Assembly: GCA_040766585.1 (NCBI GenBank) | Contig: JAXGQE010000014.1 | Coordinates: 1-27,560 of the forward strand | Direction of reading: 5' to 3' | DNA from: JAXGQE01 sp040766585 | GTDB lineage: Bacteria > Bacillota > SLNR01 | Length of the DNA stretch: 27,560 nucleotides | Part shown: positions 1 through 7,022 of the stretch, in pieces | Position numbering within the stretch: the stretch's first letter is position 1 | Layout: every line of letters starts with the position of its first letter | Notes under the pieces: model-generated | The model's input: the letters and a program-made list of their open reading frames with translations, nothing else | The model's database searches: none | Told to the model about the DNA's origin: nothing | Position numbers and translations under genes: made by a program

Positions 1-20
1 TATTTTGAAAATTTCCTTCA

Positions 21-50
21 ATAAAAAACCGCCCCAAAAGAGGCGGTGGC
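21..50 (-). terminator. Probable intrinsic terminator reading leftward
   Basis: An inverted repeat (ACCGCC at 28-33, GGCGGT at 42-47) has an A-run on its left side, at 22-28, so on the minus strand a GC-rich hairpin is followed by a T-run. This would end a leftward transcript. I see no gene on that strand to its right that it clearly serves, and on the plus strand there is no T-run. Confidence 0.5.
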
Positions 51-78
51 AGAGAGGTGAGATATTAACATAATAAAA

Positions 79-107
79 TTGATTTAGAAGTCTCTGCAGG
101 ATATAAT
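79..107 (+). promoter_or_regulatory. Sigma-A type promoter of the candidate ncRNA
   Basis: TTGATT at 79-84 and a perfect TATAAT at 102-107 are separated by exactly 17 bases, as expected for a housekeeping sigma-A promoter. The predicted transcript starts at about 114 and runs into the intrinsic terminator at 376-412 without meeting a convincing open reading frame. Confidence 0.7.
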
Positions 108-113
108 AGTTCA

Positions 114-412
114 AAACTTAGAATAGTGAAGTCAATATTAACGCCTGAGATGCGTGAAAAAACCGTACTAAAAGCGTACTATCGACCTTAATAGACGGGA
201 AAAAGCGTCGATAAAGCTGAAAATAATGACTTAGAACCACGTGAAATAGCCCGCTGGAGCGCGTGAAAAAGTCAAAACAGAGAGTGGGAATAATAGGTTA
301 CACAGACGATGAACCTGAATGAGAAATGCAAGACCCCGTTTTCGCCCGATTATGACAGGATCATAAACTCACAGAAGAGCTACGCCGGTTTTGAATCGGG
401 TAGCTCTTTTTT
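114..412 (+). ncRNA. Candidate structured non-coding RNA, about 300 nt, family not recognised
   Basis: The unit is bounded by a good promoter (79-107) and a perfect intrinsic terminator (376-412), with no ORF of note inside. It contains many local inverted repeats. A stem pairs AAGTCA near 130 with TGACTT near 230 and encloses a hairpin TATCGAC/GTCGATA (about 180-217). Downstream are AGGTT/AACCT (about 295-315) and a perfect TTATGA/TCATAA hairpin at 350-355/361-366. GTGAAA or GGGAAA motifs recur in single-stranded positions. I checked by eye for RNase P, SRP, tmRNA and cobalamin riboswitch signatures and found none. It could be a free-standing RNA or the attenuated leader of the phosphatase gene at 592. 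The structure is my hand folding. Confidence 0.5.
376..412 (+). terminator. Intrinsic terminator of the candidate ncRNA
   Basis: A perfect 8-bp stem, AGAGCTAC at 376-383 with GTAGCTCT at 400-407, is followed directly by a run of six T (407-412). Confidence 0.85.
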
Positions 413-591
413 ATACCCCGGGTAAAAGTATGCCCGGATTCGACTGAAACGCTTTCGGCGGACTGATGAAGATCTGCCCAGGTGGCTACAATACCCTCTT
501 TTTTGCGGGCAATCAGCATATACAATGAAGGCAGGGAACATGGACTTCACCCCGAAATATATACCGTGGCCATTATAGAGGGAGTGATTGC
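413..591 (+). other. Intergenic stretch before the phosphatase gene
   Basis: No recognised gene. There is a small inverted repeat (CCGGG/CCCGG near 418-438) and a 20-codon ORF at 466-528 with only a weak upstream Shine-Dalgarno (GGCGG), which I do not call as a gene. The AGGGAG ribosome binding site of the next gene lies at its right end. Confidence 0.4.
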
Positions 592-1197
592 ATGGGAAAA
601 ATATTTCTGGTAAGACACGGGGAAACAGAGTGGAATAAGAATGCCCGGTTCCAGGGGCAAACGGATATTCCTTTGAGTCCTACAGGAAAGATGCAGGCAA
701 AAAAAGTGGGTGAGCGGCTGGCGAATGAGAAAATTGATGCAATCTATTCATCGGATCTGTCCCGGGCGTACCAGACAGCCCAAGAGATCGCTCGATATCA
801 TCATATCCCCATAACTCGGAATCAGGATCTCAGGGAAATCAACTTCGGGCAGTGGGAAGGACTCAGTCGTGATGTCATTCTCCATGACCATAAAGATTTG
901 TATGAACAGTGGCTTGAAGATCCCATTCAGACCCGGGCTCCGGAAGGAGAAAATTTTTATGAGGTCCAAAGCAGGGCTATTCAAGCCCTCAAAACCATTA
1001 TGGAGAATCACCAGGATGATACAGTGGTGATTGTAGCCCACGGAGGGTTAATCAAATCGGTCATCATTCAGTACCTGGAAGGGGGATTCTGGGAGTTTCC
1101 CCAGGGGAATACTGCCGTAAACATACTTGAATATAAGGGCGGCAGCTTCCGATTTGTAACTTTGAATGATTTGACCCATTTAGAAGGTGAAGATTGA
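592..1197 (+). CDS. Histidine phosphatase family protein (phosphoglycerate mutase-like)
   Basis: The protein has 201 residues, the usual length for this superfamily. The phospho-acceptor signature LVRHGETEWN is at residues 6-15, with the catalytic histidine followed by RHGE-type arginine/glutamate contacts. The second conserved histidine sits in VAHGG near residue 149. Members remove phosphate from small molecules, including alpha-ribazole-5-phosphate (CobC), broad-specificity sugar phosphates and 3-phosphoglycerate (GpmB). Sequence alone does not fix the substrate, and no cobalamin genes lie nearby. An AGGGAG site precedes the ATG. It lies 38 bases upstream of pcrA, so the two could share a transcript. 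The protein is predicted to be cytoplasmic. Confidence 0.88.
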   Translation: MGKIFLVRHGETEWNKNARFQGQTDIPLSPTGKMQAKKVGERLANEKIDAIYSSDLSRAYQTAQEIARYHHIPITRNQDLREINFGQWEGLSRDVILHDHKDLYEQWLEDPIQTRAPEGENFYEVQSRAIQALKTIMENHQDDTVVIVAHGGLIKSVIIQYLEGGFWEFPQGNTAVNILEYKGGSFRFVTLNDLTHLEGED

Positions 1198-1235
1198 GAC
1201 TGTCTGCTCGTAAAAACTGACTCGGAGGTATCGAT

Positions 1236-3440
1236 GTGGAACAACTGAAAGATCTGAATCCAGAACAACGAAAAGCTGTGACAACAACCGAGGGACCGCT
1301 GTTGATTCTTGCCGGTGCAGGCAGCGGGAAAACCCGCGTGCTCACTTATCGATACACATATCTGGTAGAAGAAAAAGGAATCGGACTGGACCGTATTCTA
1401 GCCATCACCTTCACCAACAAAGCAGCAGAAGAAATGAAAGAGCGTATTTCCAGGATGCTCAGTATTCATCCGCGGCATACCTGGATCAGTACGTTTCACT
1501 CTGCCTGCGTCCGAATTTTACGAATTCACGGAGAAAATATTCGCATCCGCCGCAGTTTTACCATTGCGGACAGCGCGGATCAGGCAGCTTTGATCCGAAA
1601 ATGCATCAAGGATCTGAACTACGATGACAAAGACTATCCGGTGCAAGCTGTTCTGGCACAAATCAGCCAGGTAAAAAACAGGCTGCAGGAAATTGACGAT
1701 TTTGTCAATGAAGCGGGAGGGTACAGAGAGCAAAGAATGGGCCGCATTATGCAGAGATACCAGAAGTATTTGAGAGAGAACGATACGCTGGATTTTGATG
1801 ATCTGCTGGTACAGACAGTGAAACTCCTTCGAACTTTTCCATCTGTCCTAAAGGAATACCAGGATCAGTTTCAGTACATTATGGTGGATGAATACCAGGA
1901 TACCAACTATGCCCAATATGTTCTTGTGAATTTGCTGGCGGCAGAACACCGAAACATCTGTGTTGTCGGGGACGACAACCAGTCCATTTACCGCTGGCGC
2001 GGTGCGGATATTACCAATATACTGAACTTTGAATCCGACTATCCTGAAGCTGTCGTAATCAAGCTTGAACAGAACTACCGCTCTACCAAAACCATTCTGG
2101 ATGCAGCCAATCACCTGGTAAAAAACAACTATCAGCAAAAAGAGAAGAATCTCTGGACGGACAACGAGGTTGGCGAGAAAATTGTCTGCCGCAGACTGAG
2201 TGATGAGCATGAAGAGGCTGATTTCGTAGCCAACGAAATGGTGACTCTCATGAAGAACTCGAACTACCGATTCTCCTCATTTGCTGTACTCTATCGGATG
2301 AATGCGCAATCCAGGGTTCTGGAAGAAGCGTTGATGCACAGAAAGATACCATATACCATCGTGGGCGGCACCAAGTTCTATCAGAGGAAAGAAATCAAAG
2401 ACATTATCGCCTACTTACGTCTGATTCAAAATCCGGGGGATACCATGAGTCTGGAACGAATCATCAATGTTCCGCGCAGAGGTATTGGTGATGCAACATT
2501 GGAAAGGGTTCGCGGATACTGTCTGGATCATAAAATGGACCTCGCGGTGGGTATTCGGGAATGCGAGCGGATTCAAGGGCTGTCCGCCAAAGTGCGAGGG
2601 GAATTGAAGAAACTGGCAGAACTGCTGTGGGACTTGAACCAGCGAAGAGATGAAACCCCTGTGGCCGATATGATTGACGAGATCGTAGAAAAAACGGGGT
2701 ATGTGCGGCTATTGGAGAAAGAAGATACTCCGGAGTCTCTATCCAAAATTGAAAATATGAAAGAGTTTTACGGTGTGGCCAAAGAGTTCCAGGCCAATGA
2801 ACCGGATCTTACACTGGAGGATTTTCTGGCTTCCATCGCTTTAATCAGTGAAGTGGATACCCTTTCGGATGGAGATGCCGTAGTGCTGATGACACTGCAC
2901 AGCGCCAAGGGTCTAGAATTTCCCATTGTCTTTCTAACCGGTATGGAAGAAGGTATTTTCCCGCATTCCCGGTCCATTGACAGTGAAGAAGAACTGGAAG
3001 AAGAAAGACGACTCTGCTATGTGGGCATTACCCGAGCAGAAAAGAAACTCTATATGACGTATACGGCCAGACGAAGTGTCTTCGGACAGACCTCCATCTG
3101 CCTCCCGTCCAGGTTCCTGGACGAACTGCCTGAAGAACTGCTGGAGCAGAATGTTGTCAGGCAAACACCTTTCATTAAGAAAGCAGCGTTCACAAAGGAT
3201 GATCCCTCGTTCTCGAAGAACCAGACGATTCGCGAGGAGGCCCAACGGGCTATAAAATCACCGGATAGTACCGATTTTGGCCTGGGAGAGAAAATCGTGC
3301 ATAAGACATTCGGTATAGGGACCATTATTGGAAAGAAAGAAATCACCGACGATATTGAACTGACCATATCCTTTCAAAAGGGCGGTATTAAGAAACTGTC
3401 GGCAAAATATGCACCGATTCAAAATATGGATAGATCGTAG
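1236..3440 (+). CDS. pcrA: ATP-dependent DNA helicase PcrA/UvrD
   Basis: This is a superfamily 1A 3'-5' DNA helicase used in repair, replication restart and stripping of proteins from DNA. Its 734 residues match the PcrA length. Motifs appear in order: Walker A AGAGSGKT (26-33, Lys32), motif Ia ITFTNKAA (about 57-64), Walker B DEYQDTN (about 217), GDDNQSIYRWRGA (about 245), LEQNYRST (about 277), TLHSAKGLEF (about 552) and VGITRAEK (about 596). The C-terminus has the PcrA-type Tudor-like tail (VHKTFGIGTII). Translation starts at GTG 1236, seven bases after GGAGG; an overlapping ATG at 1234 is out of frame. The stop lies 11 bases before ligA, which suggests co-transcription, the usual arrangement in Firmicutes. 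Confidence 0.97.
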   Translation: MEQLKDLNPEQRKAVTTTEGPLLILAGAGSGKTRVLTYRYTYLVEEKGIGLDRILAITFTNKAAEEMKERISRMLSIHPRHTWISTFHSACVRILRIHGENIRIRRSFTIADSADQAALIRKCIKDLNYDDKDYPVQAVLAQISQVKNRLQEIDDFVNEAGGYREQRMGRIMQRYQKYLRENDTLDFDDLLVQTVKLLRTFPSVLKEYQDQFQYIMVDEYQDTNYAQYVLVNLLAAEHRNICVVGDDNQSIYRWRGADITNILNFESDYPEAVVIKLEQNYRSTKTILDAANHLVKNNYQQKEKNLWTDNEVGEKIVCRRLSDEHEEADFVANEMVTLMKNSNYRFSSFAVLYRMNAQSRVLEEALMHRKIPYTIVGGTKFYQRKEIKDIIAYLRLIQNPGDTMSLERIINVPRRGIGDATLERVRGYCLDHKMDLAVGIRECERIQGLSAKVRGELKKLAELLWDLNQRRDETPVADMIDEIVEKTGYVRLLEKEDTPESLSKIENMKEFYGVAKEFQANEPDLTLEDFLASIALISEVDTLSDGDAVVLMTLHSAKGLEFPIVFLTGMEEGIFPHSRSIDSEEELEEERRLCYVGITRAEKKLYMTYTARRSVFGQTSICLPSRFLDELPEELLEQNVVRQTPFIKKAAFTKDDPSFSKNQTIREEAQRAIKSPDSTDFGLGEKIVHKTFGIGTIIGKKEITDDIELTISFQKGGIKKLSAKYAPIQNMDRS

Positions 3441-3451
3441 GGGGTGACCGG

Positions 3452-5464
3452 GTGTCTGATACGGATATTCATGCAAAAATGCAGGAACTGGTTGAAAAAT
3501 TGAACTATCACGCCTACCGCTATTATTCGCTGGATGATCCTCTCATCAGTGACAAAGAATACGATGCCCTATTTGATGAGCTGCTCCGACTAGAGGATGC
3601 AGCAGGAGAGGTTTTGCCGGATTCGCCGACACAGAGGGTGGGCGGGAATATTGTACGCTCTTTTCACCCCCACCGGCATAAATCCAGACTGTGGAGTCTG
3701 GATAAAGCCCAGTCAATGAGTGAACTCATTCAATGGGATGGGCGGATTCAACGATTGCTGGATGAAGCCAGCAGTACGGAACCCTTCGATTCTATCCCGA
3801 AAGAGTATATTGTTGAATACAAGTTTGATGGACTGACCATCAATCTGACATACGAAAACGGACTGCTGGTCCAGGCGGCTACCCGTGGAAATGGGGAAGT
3901 GGGAGAAGGAATTTTGGAGCAGGTGCGTACCATCAAAACAATCCCTCTTTCTATCCCGTTTCAGGGAACTGTAGAAATCCAGGGAGAAGGACTCATGCGA
4001 TTATCAGTCCTGGCGGCATACAATTCTAAGGCCGATGAACCCTTGAAAAATGCCAGAAACGCGGCTGCTGGGGCTCTGCGCAATTTGAACCCGAAAGTCA
4101 CGGCAGATCGAAAACTGGATGCATTTTTCTACAGTGTAGGATTCATTGAAGGGTATGAGCTGAATAGCCAGGAGGAAGTTTTCCAGTTTTTACAGGACAA
4201 CCATCTTCCTGTGAGCCATTTTTTTAAAAAGGCAGCCACTATTGAACATGTAATGAGAATTATTGATGAAGAGAAAGAACAGATCGAAACGGCCGACTTT
4301 TTGATGGACGGGTTTGTCATCAAAGTCAATGACTTCAGGTTGAGAGATGTACTGGGAAGTACAGATCGGTTTCCCCGATGGGCTATCGCATACAAACTAG
4401 AGGCAAAAGAGGTTACCACTGTGCTGAACGATGTAGAATGGAACATCGGACGTACAGGAAAACTTACCCCTGTTGCACTGCTGGAGCCGGTGGACATCGG
4501 GGGCGTCACTGTGAAACGGGCTACATTGAATAACTGGAATGACATTGTCCGGAAAAAAGTTCGCAAGAACTGCTCTGTCTGGATTCGCCGATCCAATGAT
4601 GTGATCCCGGAAGTCATGGGATCGGTAGAAGAATGCCAAAATCCTGAATCGGTGGAGAAACCGGTATACTGCCCTGCCTGCGGCAGTGAGCTGGTGGAAA
4701 TGGGTGCCCATTTGTTCTGCCAGAACTCACTTTCCTGCCAGCCCCAGCTGGTTTATCGTCTGGCTCATTTTGCCAGTCGAGACGGTATGGACATCGATGG
4801 TTTCAGCGTGAAGACTGCGGAGCAGTTGGTAGAAGAAGGAATTGTCCACGATATTGCGGATCTGTATATGATCCAACCCCAGCATCTGCAGGGTCTGGAA
4901 GGCTTTGCAGCCAAAAAGATCATGAATCTGCTGGATTCCATCGAGAATAGCAAGAAAGTTGATTTTTCTACATTTCTATTTGCTCTGGGTATACCCAATG
5001 TGGGGAAAAAGACTGCCAAAGATTTGGCAGAGAGCTTCGATTCCTTGAGCCTGCTGATGGCCGCATCTGAAGAAGAGCTCATCCGCATTCCGGACATTGG
5101 ACCGGTTTCTGCTGCCAGCATTGTCCACTATTTTTCAGACCCTAAGATTCTACTCAGCATCGAGAGGTTGATTCAGAGTGGTATTCAACTGGAAAATCAT
5201 GCAATCGAGACCGGTCGCAAAGAGACTGTTTTTTCCTCCAAGACCGTAGTGATCACGGGTTCATTGGAGAATTATTCTCGCAAAGAGGCCGGGGATCTGG
5301 TCGAACAGCTGGGTGGGACAGTCACGGGCAGTGTCAGCAAAAAAACGGATCTTTTGATTGTAGGTGAAAATCCGGGCTCAAAACTGCAGAGAGCCACAGA
5401 GCTGAATATCCCGATTATGGATGAAAAAGAGTTTACAAAAATTGTTCAAGATGCCAATAGGTAG
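3452..5464 (+). CDS. ligA: NAD+-dependent DNA ligase LigA
   Basis: LigA seals nicks in duplex DNA using NAD+ during Okazaki fragment joining and repair. Its 670 residues show the full architecture: N-terminal Ia domain with YxxDxPxxSDxEYD-like residues (about 24-38), adenylation motif EYKFDG with catalytic Lys124, OB fold, four-cysteine zinc finger (CPAC ... CQNSLSC, about 407-429), helix-hairpin-helix repeats (about 505-565) and a C-terminal BRCT domain (about 590-665). Several usually invariant positions are altered (LWSLDKAQ where LSLDNAF is common; KFDG rather than KIDG), so this is a divergent but intact LigA. The start is GTG 3452 after a GGGGTG site next to the pcrA stop. The IS flank begins 16 bases after the stop codon. 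Confidence 0.95.
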   Translation: MSDTDIHAKMQELVEKLNYHAYRYYSLDDPLISDKEYDALFDELLRLEDAAGEVLPDSPTQRVGGNIVRSFHPHRHKSRLWSLDKAQSMSELIQWDGRIQRLLDEASSTEPFDSIPKEYIVEYKFDGLTINLTYENGLLVQAATRGNGEVGEGILEQVRTIKTIPLSIPFQGTVEIQGEGLMRLSVLAAYNSKADEPLKNARNAAAGALRNLNPKVTADRKLDAFFYSVGFIEGYELNSQEEVFQFLQDNHLPVSHFFKKAATIEHVMRIIDEEKEQIETADFLMDGFVIKVNDFRLRDVLGSTDRFPRWAIAYKLEAKEVTTVLNDVEWNIGRTGKLTPVALLEPVDIGGVTVKRATLNNWNDIVRKKVRKNCSVWIRRSNDVIPEVMGSVEECQNPESVEKPVYCPACGSELVEMGAHLFCQNSLSCQPQLVYRLAHFASRDGMDIDGFSVKTAEQLVEEGIVHDIADLYMIQPQHLQGLEGFAAKKIMNLLDSIENSKKVDFSTFLFALGIPNVGKKTAKDLAESFDSLSLLMAASEEELIRIPDIGPVSAASIVHYFSDPKILLSIERLIQSGIQLENHAIETGRKETVFSSKTVVITGSLENYSRKEAGDLVEQLGGTVTGSVSKKTDLLIVGENPGSKLQRATELNIPIMDEKEFTKIVQDANR

Positions 5465-5479
5465 AAGTTATGACGATAA

Positions 5480-5492
5480 TTTCGGAATATTT
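5480..5492. repeat. Left copy of 13-bp direct repeat flanking the IS30 element
   Basis: TTTCGGAATATTT here is repeated exactly at 6870-6882, on the other side of the inverted repeats of the insertion sequence. It is best read as the target-site duplication. It is longer than the 2-3 bp of classical IS30, but long duplications are known from some members of the family. Confidence 0.7.
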
Positions 5493-5516
5493 CCTAAATT
5501 GAAATAATAAGTGCAA
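5493..5516 (+). repeat. Left terminal inverted repeat of the IS30 element
   Basis: This 24-base segment aligns with the reverse complement of 6846-6869 with about five or six mismatches. The innermost eight bases, AAGTGCAA, are identical. Confidence 0.65.
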
Positions 5517-5583
5517 AATTCATAGGGAACCAGGCAATAGCTACTCTTTGTACCAATGATTGATTAAAAATGATGAGTGTGCC

Positions 5584-5717
5584 GGCTGTCAGGGGCCGGC
5601 GAAGCCGGGACGAAGTCTTTACCCTTGACAGCCTATCCGTCTAAAACCCTATTTGGGACCGTCGTGCATAGCACGGCGGAGCGCCTCCCGGCGGGGCGGG
5701 TGTGGGCAGAGCCCACA
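5584..5717. repeat. Cluster of strong GC-rich hairpins behind the transposase gene, inside the IS
   Basis: Three consecutive perfect or near-perfect stems are packed between the transposase stop and the left end. First, GGCTGTCA...TGACAGCC (5584-5633) encloses CCGGC-GAA-GCCGG (5596-5608). Second, CCGTCGTGC-ATA-GCACGGCGG (5659-5679). Third, TGTGGGC-AGA-GCCCACA (5701-5717). None has a T-run. They may block transcription or translation entering or leaving the element, or be recognised structures. Their composition is markedly more GC-rich than the surroundings. Confidence 0.7.
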
Positions 5718-5718
5718 A

Positions 5719-6774
5719 TCATGATAGTAAAGCCAGTTGTGCTGCAAATGCCTCCTGTGCCGACAGATAGTCCAAAATACGCCTGGGCAAGGAATTGATC
5801 CAGTTCTGAATACGCAGCAATACTTCATTGCTCAGAGCATCCAGCGCCCGGCCTTTGGGGAGAAATCTGCGAATCAGTCCGTTGACATTCTCATTGGATC
5901 CCCGTTCTCCGGAACAATATGGATGGGCATAAAAGATCATGGTTCGCTTCTTCCCGGTATGATCGGGTCTTTCCATCTGAGATGTGAAAGCAAACTCGGA
6001 ACCGTTATCGCTGGTGATCGACTTGAAGATCTGCGAAAACCGTTCCCCGTAGGTGCAAGCCATTTCATCGAGGGCCTGCACCACGGAGGCGGCCGTTCTA
6101 TCCGCTAGCTTGACAATCAGCGCCTGGCGAGTCATGCGTTCTACCATAGTGAACAATACAGATCCTTTCGCTCGTGTCCCAAGCAATGTATCCATTTCCC
6201 AGTGACCAAACTCTCGCCGTTCGTTGATGAAAGCTTCCCGCAGATCAATACTGTTCTCCCGAGTACTCTCTCGGATGGGCGGTGATCTGCGCCGGCGCCG
6301 ACGTCGTACCTGCAGATGCAGATCCAAAGGCTTTACTCGACTCAGACCCATGCGAATGTATGTATAGAGCGTTCTGGTTGTGACCGATGGGTGCTGCATC
6401 ATTCCCTGCCGCCGGAGATAACCGACAGCAGCATCCGGGGACCACTTGTTTGTCAGAATCAAGTCCTCGATGGTCTGGAGCAAGGGAGTTATGTCAGCAA
6501 GTTTGTATGTGCGGCCGCAATTCTTGCGGGCTCTGACATACTTTTTCTGGGCTGAGTCCGCATAGTATACTTTGCGCACCTTCAAAAGAGTATCCATCTG
6601 GTCAACAGAATTACGTTTGAGCTCGCGATAGATGGTCGAGACATCCCGGCTCAGTGCCTGTGCAATGGCTGCTACATTCACTTTGAGGGCTACCATGGCT
6701 TGAATCTGGCCTCGCTCTGTCTCTGAAAGATGTTTATAACATCGTACTTTTGTGGTAAAATGAGTTTGACTCAT
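5719..6774 (-). CDS. IS30-family transposase
   Basis: This 351-residue DDE transposase carries out cut/copy movement of the element. The N-terminus has an HTH_38-type DNA-binding segment (about 14-55; LSETERGQIQAM ... STIYRELKRN). The rve-like catalytic core has the first Asp in HWEMDTLLG (about 196-204), the second in TSDNGSEF (about 254-261) and the Glu in NENVNG (about 293-298), all present. An arginine-rich stretch (about 158-164) separates the two domains. The start ATG at 6774 is preceded on the minus strand by GGAGGTGA. The frame is uninterrupted and the length is typical. Confidence 0.95.
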   Translation of the reverse strand: MSQTHFTTKVRCYKHLSETERGQIQAMVALKVNVAAIAQALSRDVSTIYRELKRNSVDQMDTLLKVRKVYYADSAQKKYVRARKNCGRTYKLADITPLLQTIEDLILTNKWSPDAAVGYLRRQGMMQHPSVTTRTLYTYIRMGLSRVKPLDLHLQVRRRRRRRSPPIRESTRENSIDLREAFINERREFGHWEMDTLLGTRAKGSVLFTMVERMTRQALIVKLADRTAASVVQALDEMACTYGERFSQIFKSITSDNGSEFAFTSQMERPDHTGKKRTMIFYAHPYCSGERGSNENVNGLIRRFLPKGRALDALSNEVLLRIQNWINSLPRRILDYLSAQEAFAAQLALLS

Positions 6775-6845
6775 AGGTCACCTCCGATTAATGTTTGTGT
6801 AGTAGCTACATTATATCTGGAGTGCCTATGAGTTGTCATTTCTTA

Positions 6846-6869
6846 TTGCACTTGATTTTTCAATTCAGC
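6846..6869 (-). repeat. Right terminal inverted repeat of the IS30 element
   Basis: This is the counterpart of the left inverted repeat at 5493-5516. It lies directly inside the right copy of the 13-bp direct repeat. Confidence 0.65.
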
Positions 6870-6882
6870 TTTCGGAATATTT
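6870..6882. repeat. Right copy of 13-bp direct repeat flanking the IS30 element
   Basis: This is an exact copy of TTTCGGAATATTT at 5480-5492 and marks the right junction of the insertion. Confidence 0.7.
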
Positions 6883-6924
6883 TCGCGTTTTGCAAAAATT
6901 TTTGTATACGAATCAGTGCCCCTT

Positions 6925-6933
6925 TGTTATAAT
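6925..6933 (+). promoter_or_regulatory. Extended -10 promoter of the peptide transporter operon
   Basis: TGTTATAAT is a perfect extended -10 element (TGnTATAAT) about 90 bases before the binding-protein gene. The best upstream -35-like hexamer, TTGTAT at 6902-6907, is 20 bases away, so the extended -10 probably does most of the work. It lies outside the IS. Confidence 0.6.
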
Positions 6934-7022
6934 GATACTTAAATCTTCTTCTCTTCATGAGCGTATAGAAAAATAGAACCAGCGAACGAGAGAAGAAAGA
7001 AAAAAACTGAGGGGGAAAGAGA

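Larger units (their letters stand above)
5493..6869 (-). mobile_element. IS30-family insertion sequence, 1377 bp, apparently complete
   Basis: The element has one transposase gene (minus strand), imperfect 24-bp terminal inverted repeats (5493-5516 and 6846-6869, about three quarters identical, sharing AAGTGCAA at the inner end) and a 13-bp direct repeat outside both ends. Subterminal AGCTACT motifs occur near both ends (about 5538 and 6810). It landed 28 bases after ligA and upstream of the peptide transporter genes. The transposase frame is open and all key residues are present, so it may still be active. Confidence 0.85.

Noticed and set aside
114..412. Cobalamin riboswitch upstream of a CobC-like phosphatase
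   Set aside because: No B12 box (GCCACTG-type) or other conserved core of the cobalamin aptamer is present.
447..475. Hammerhead-ribozyme-like pieces (GAAAC followed by CTGATGA)
   Set aside because: Only 12 bases separate the two motifs, too few to form the two required stems, and no GAAA follows CTGATGA at the right place.
5577..5798. 73-codon plus-strand ORF in the GC-rich part of the IS
   Set aside because: It runs through the hairpin cluster and overlaps the transposase 3' end; no ribosome site or family likeness.
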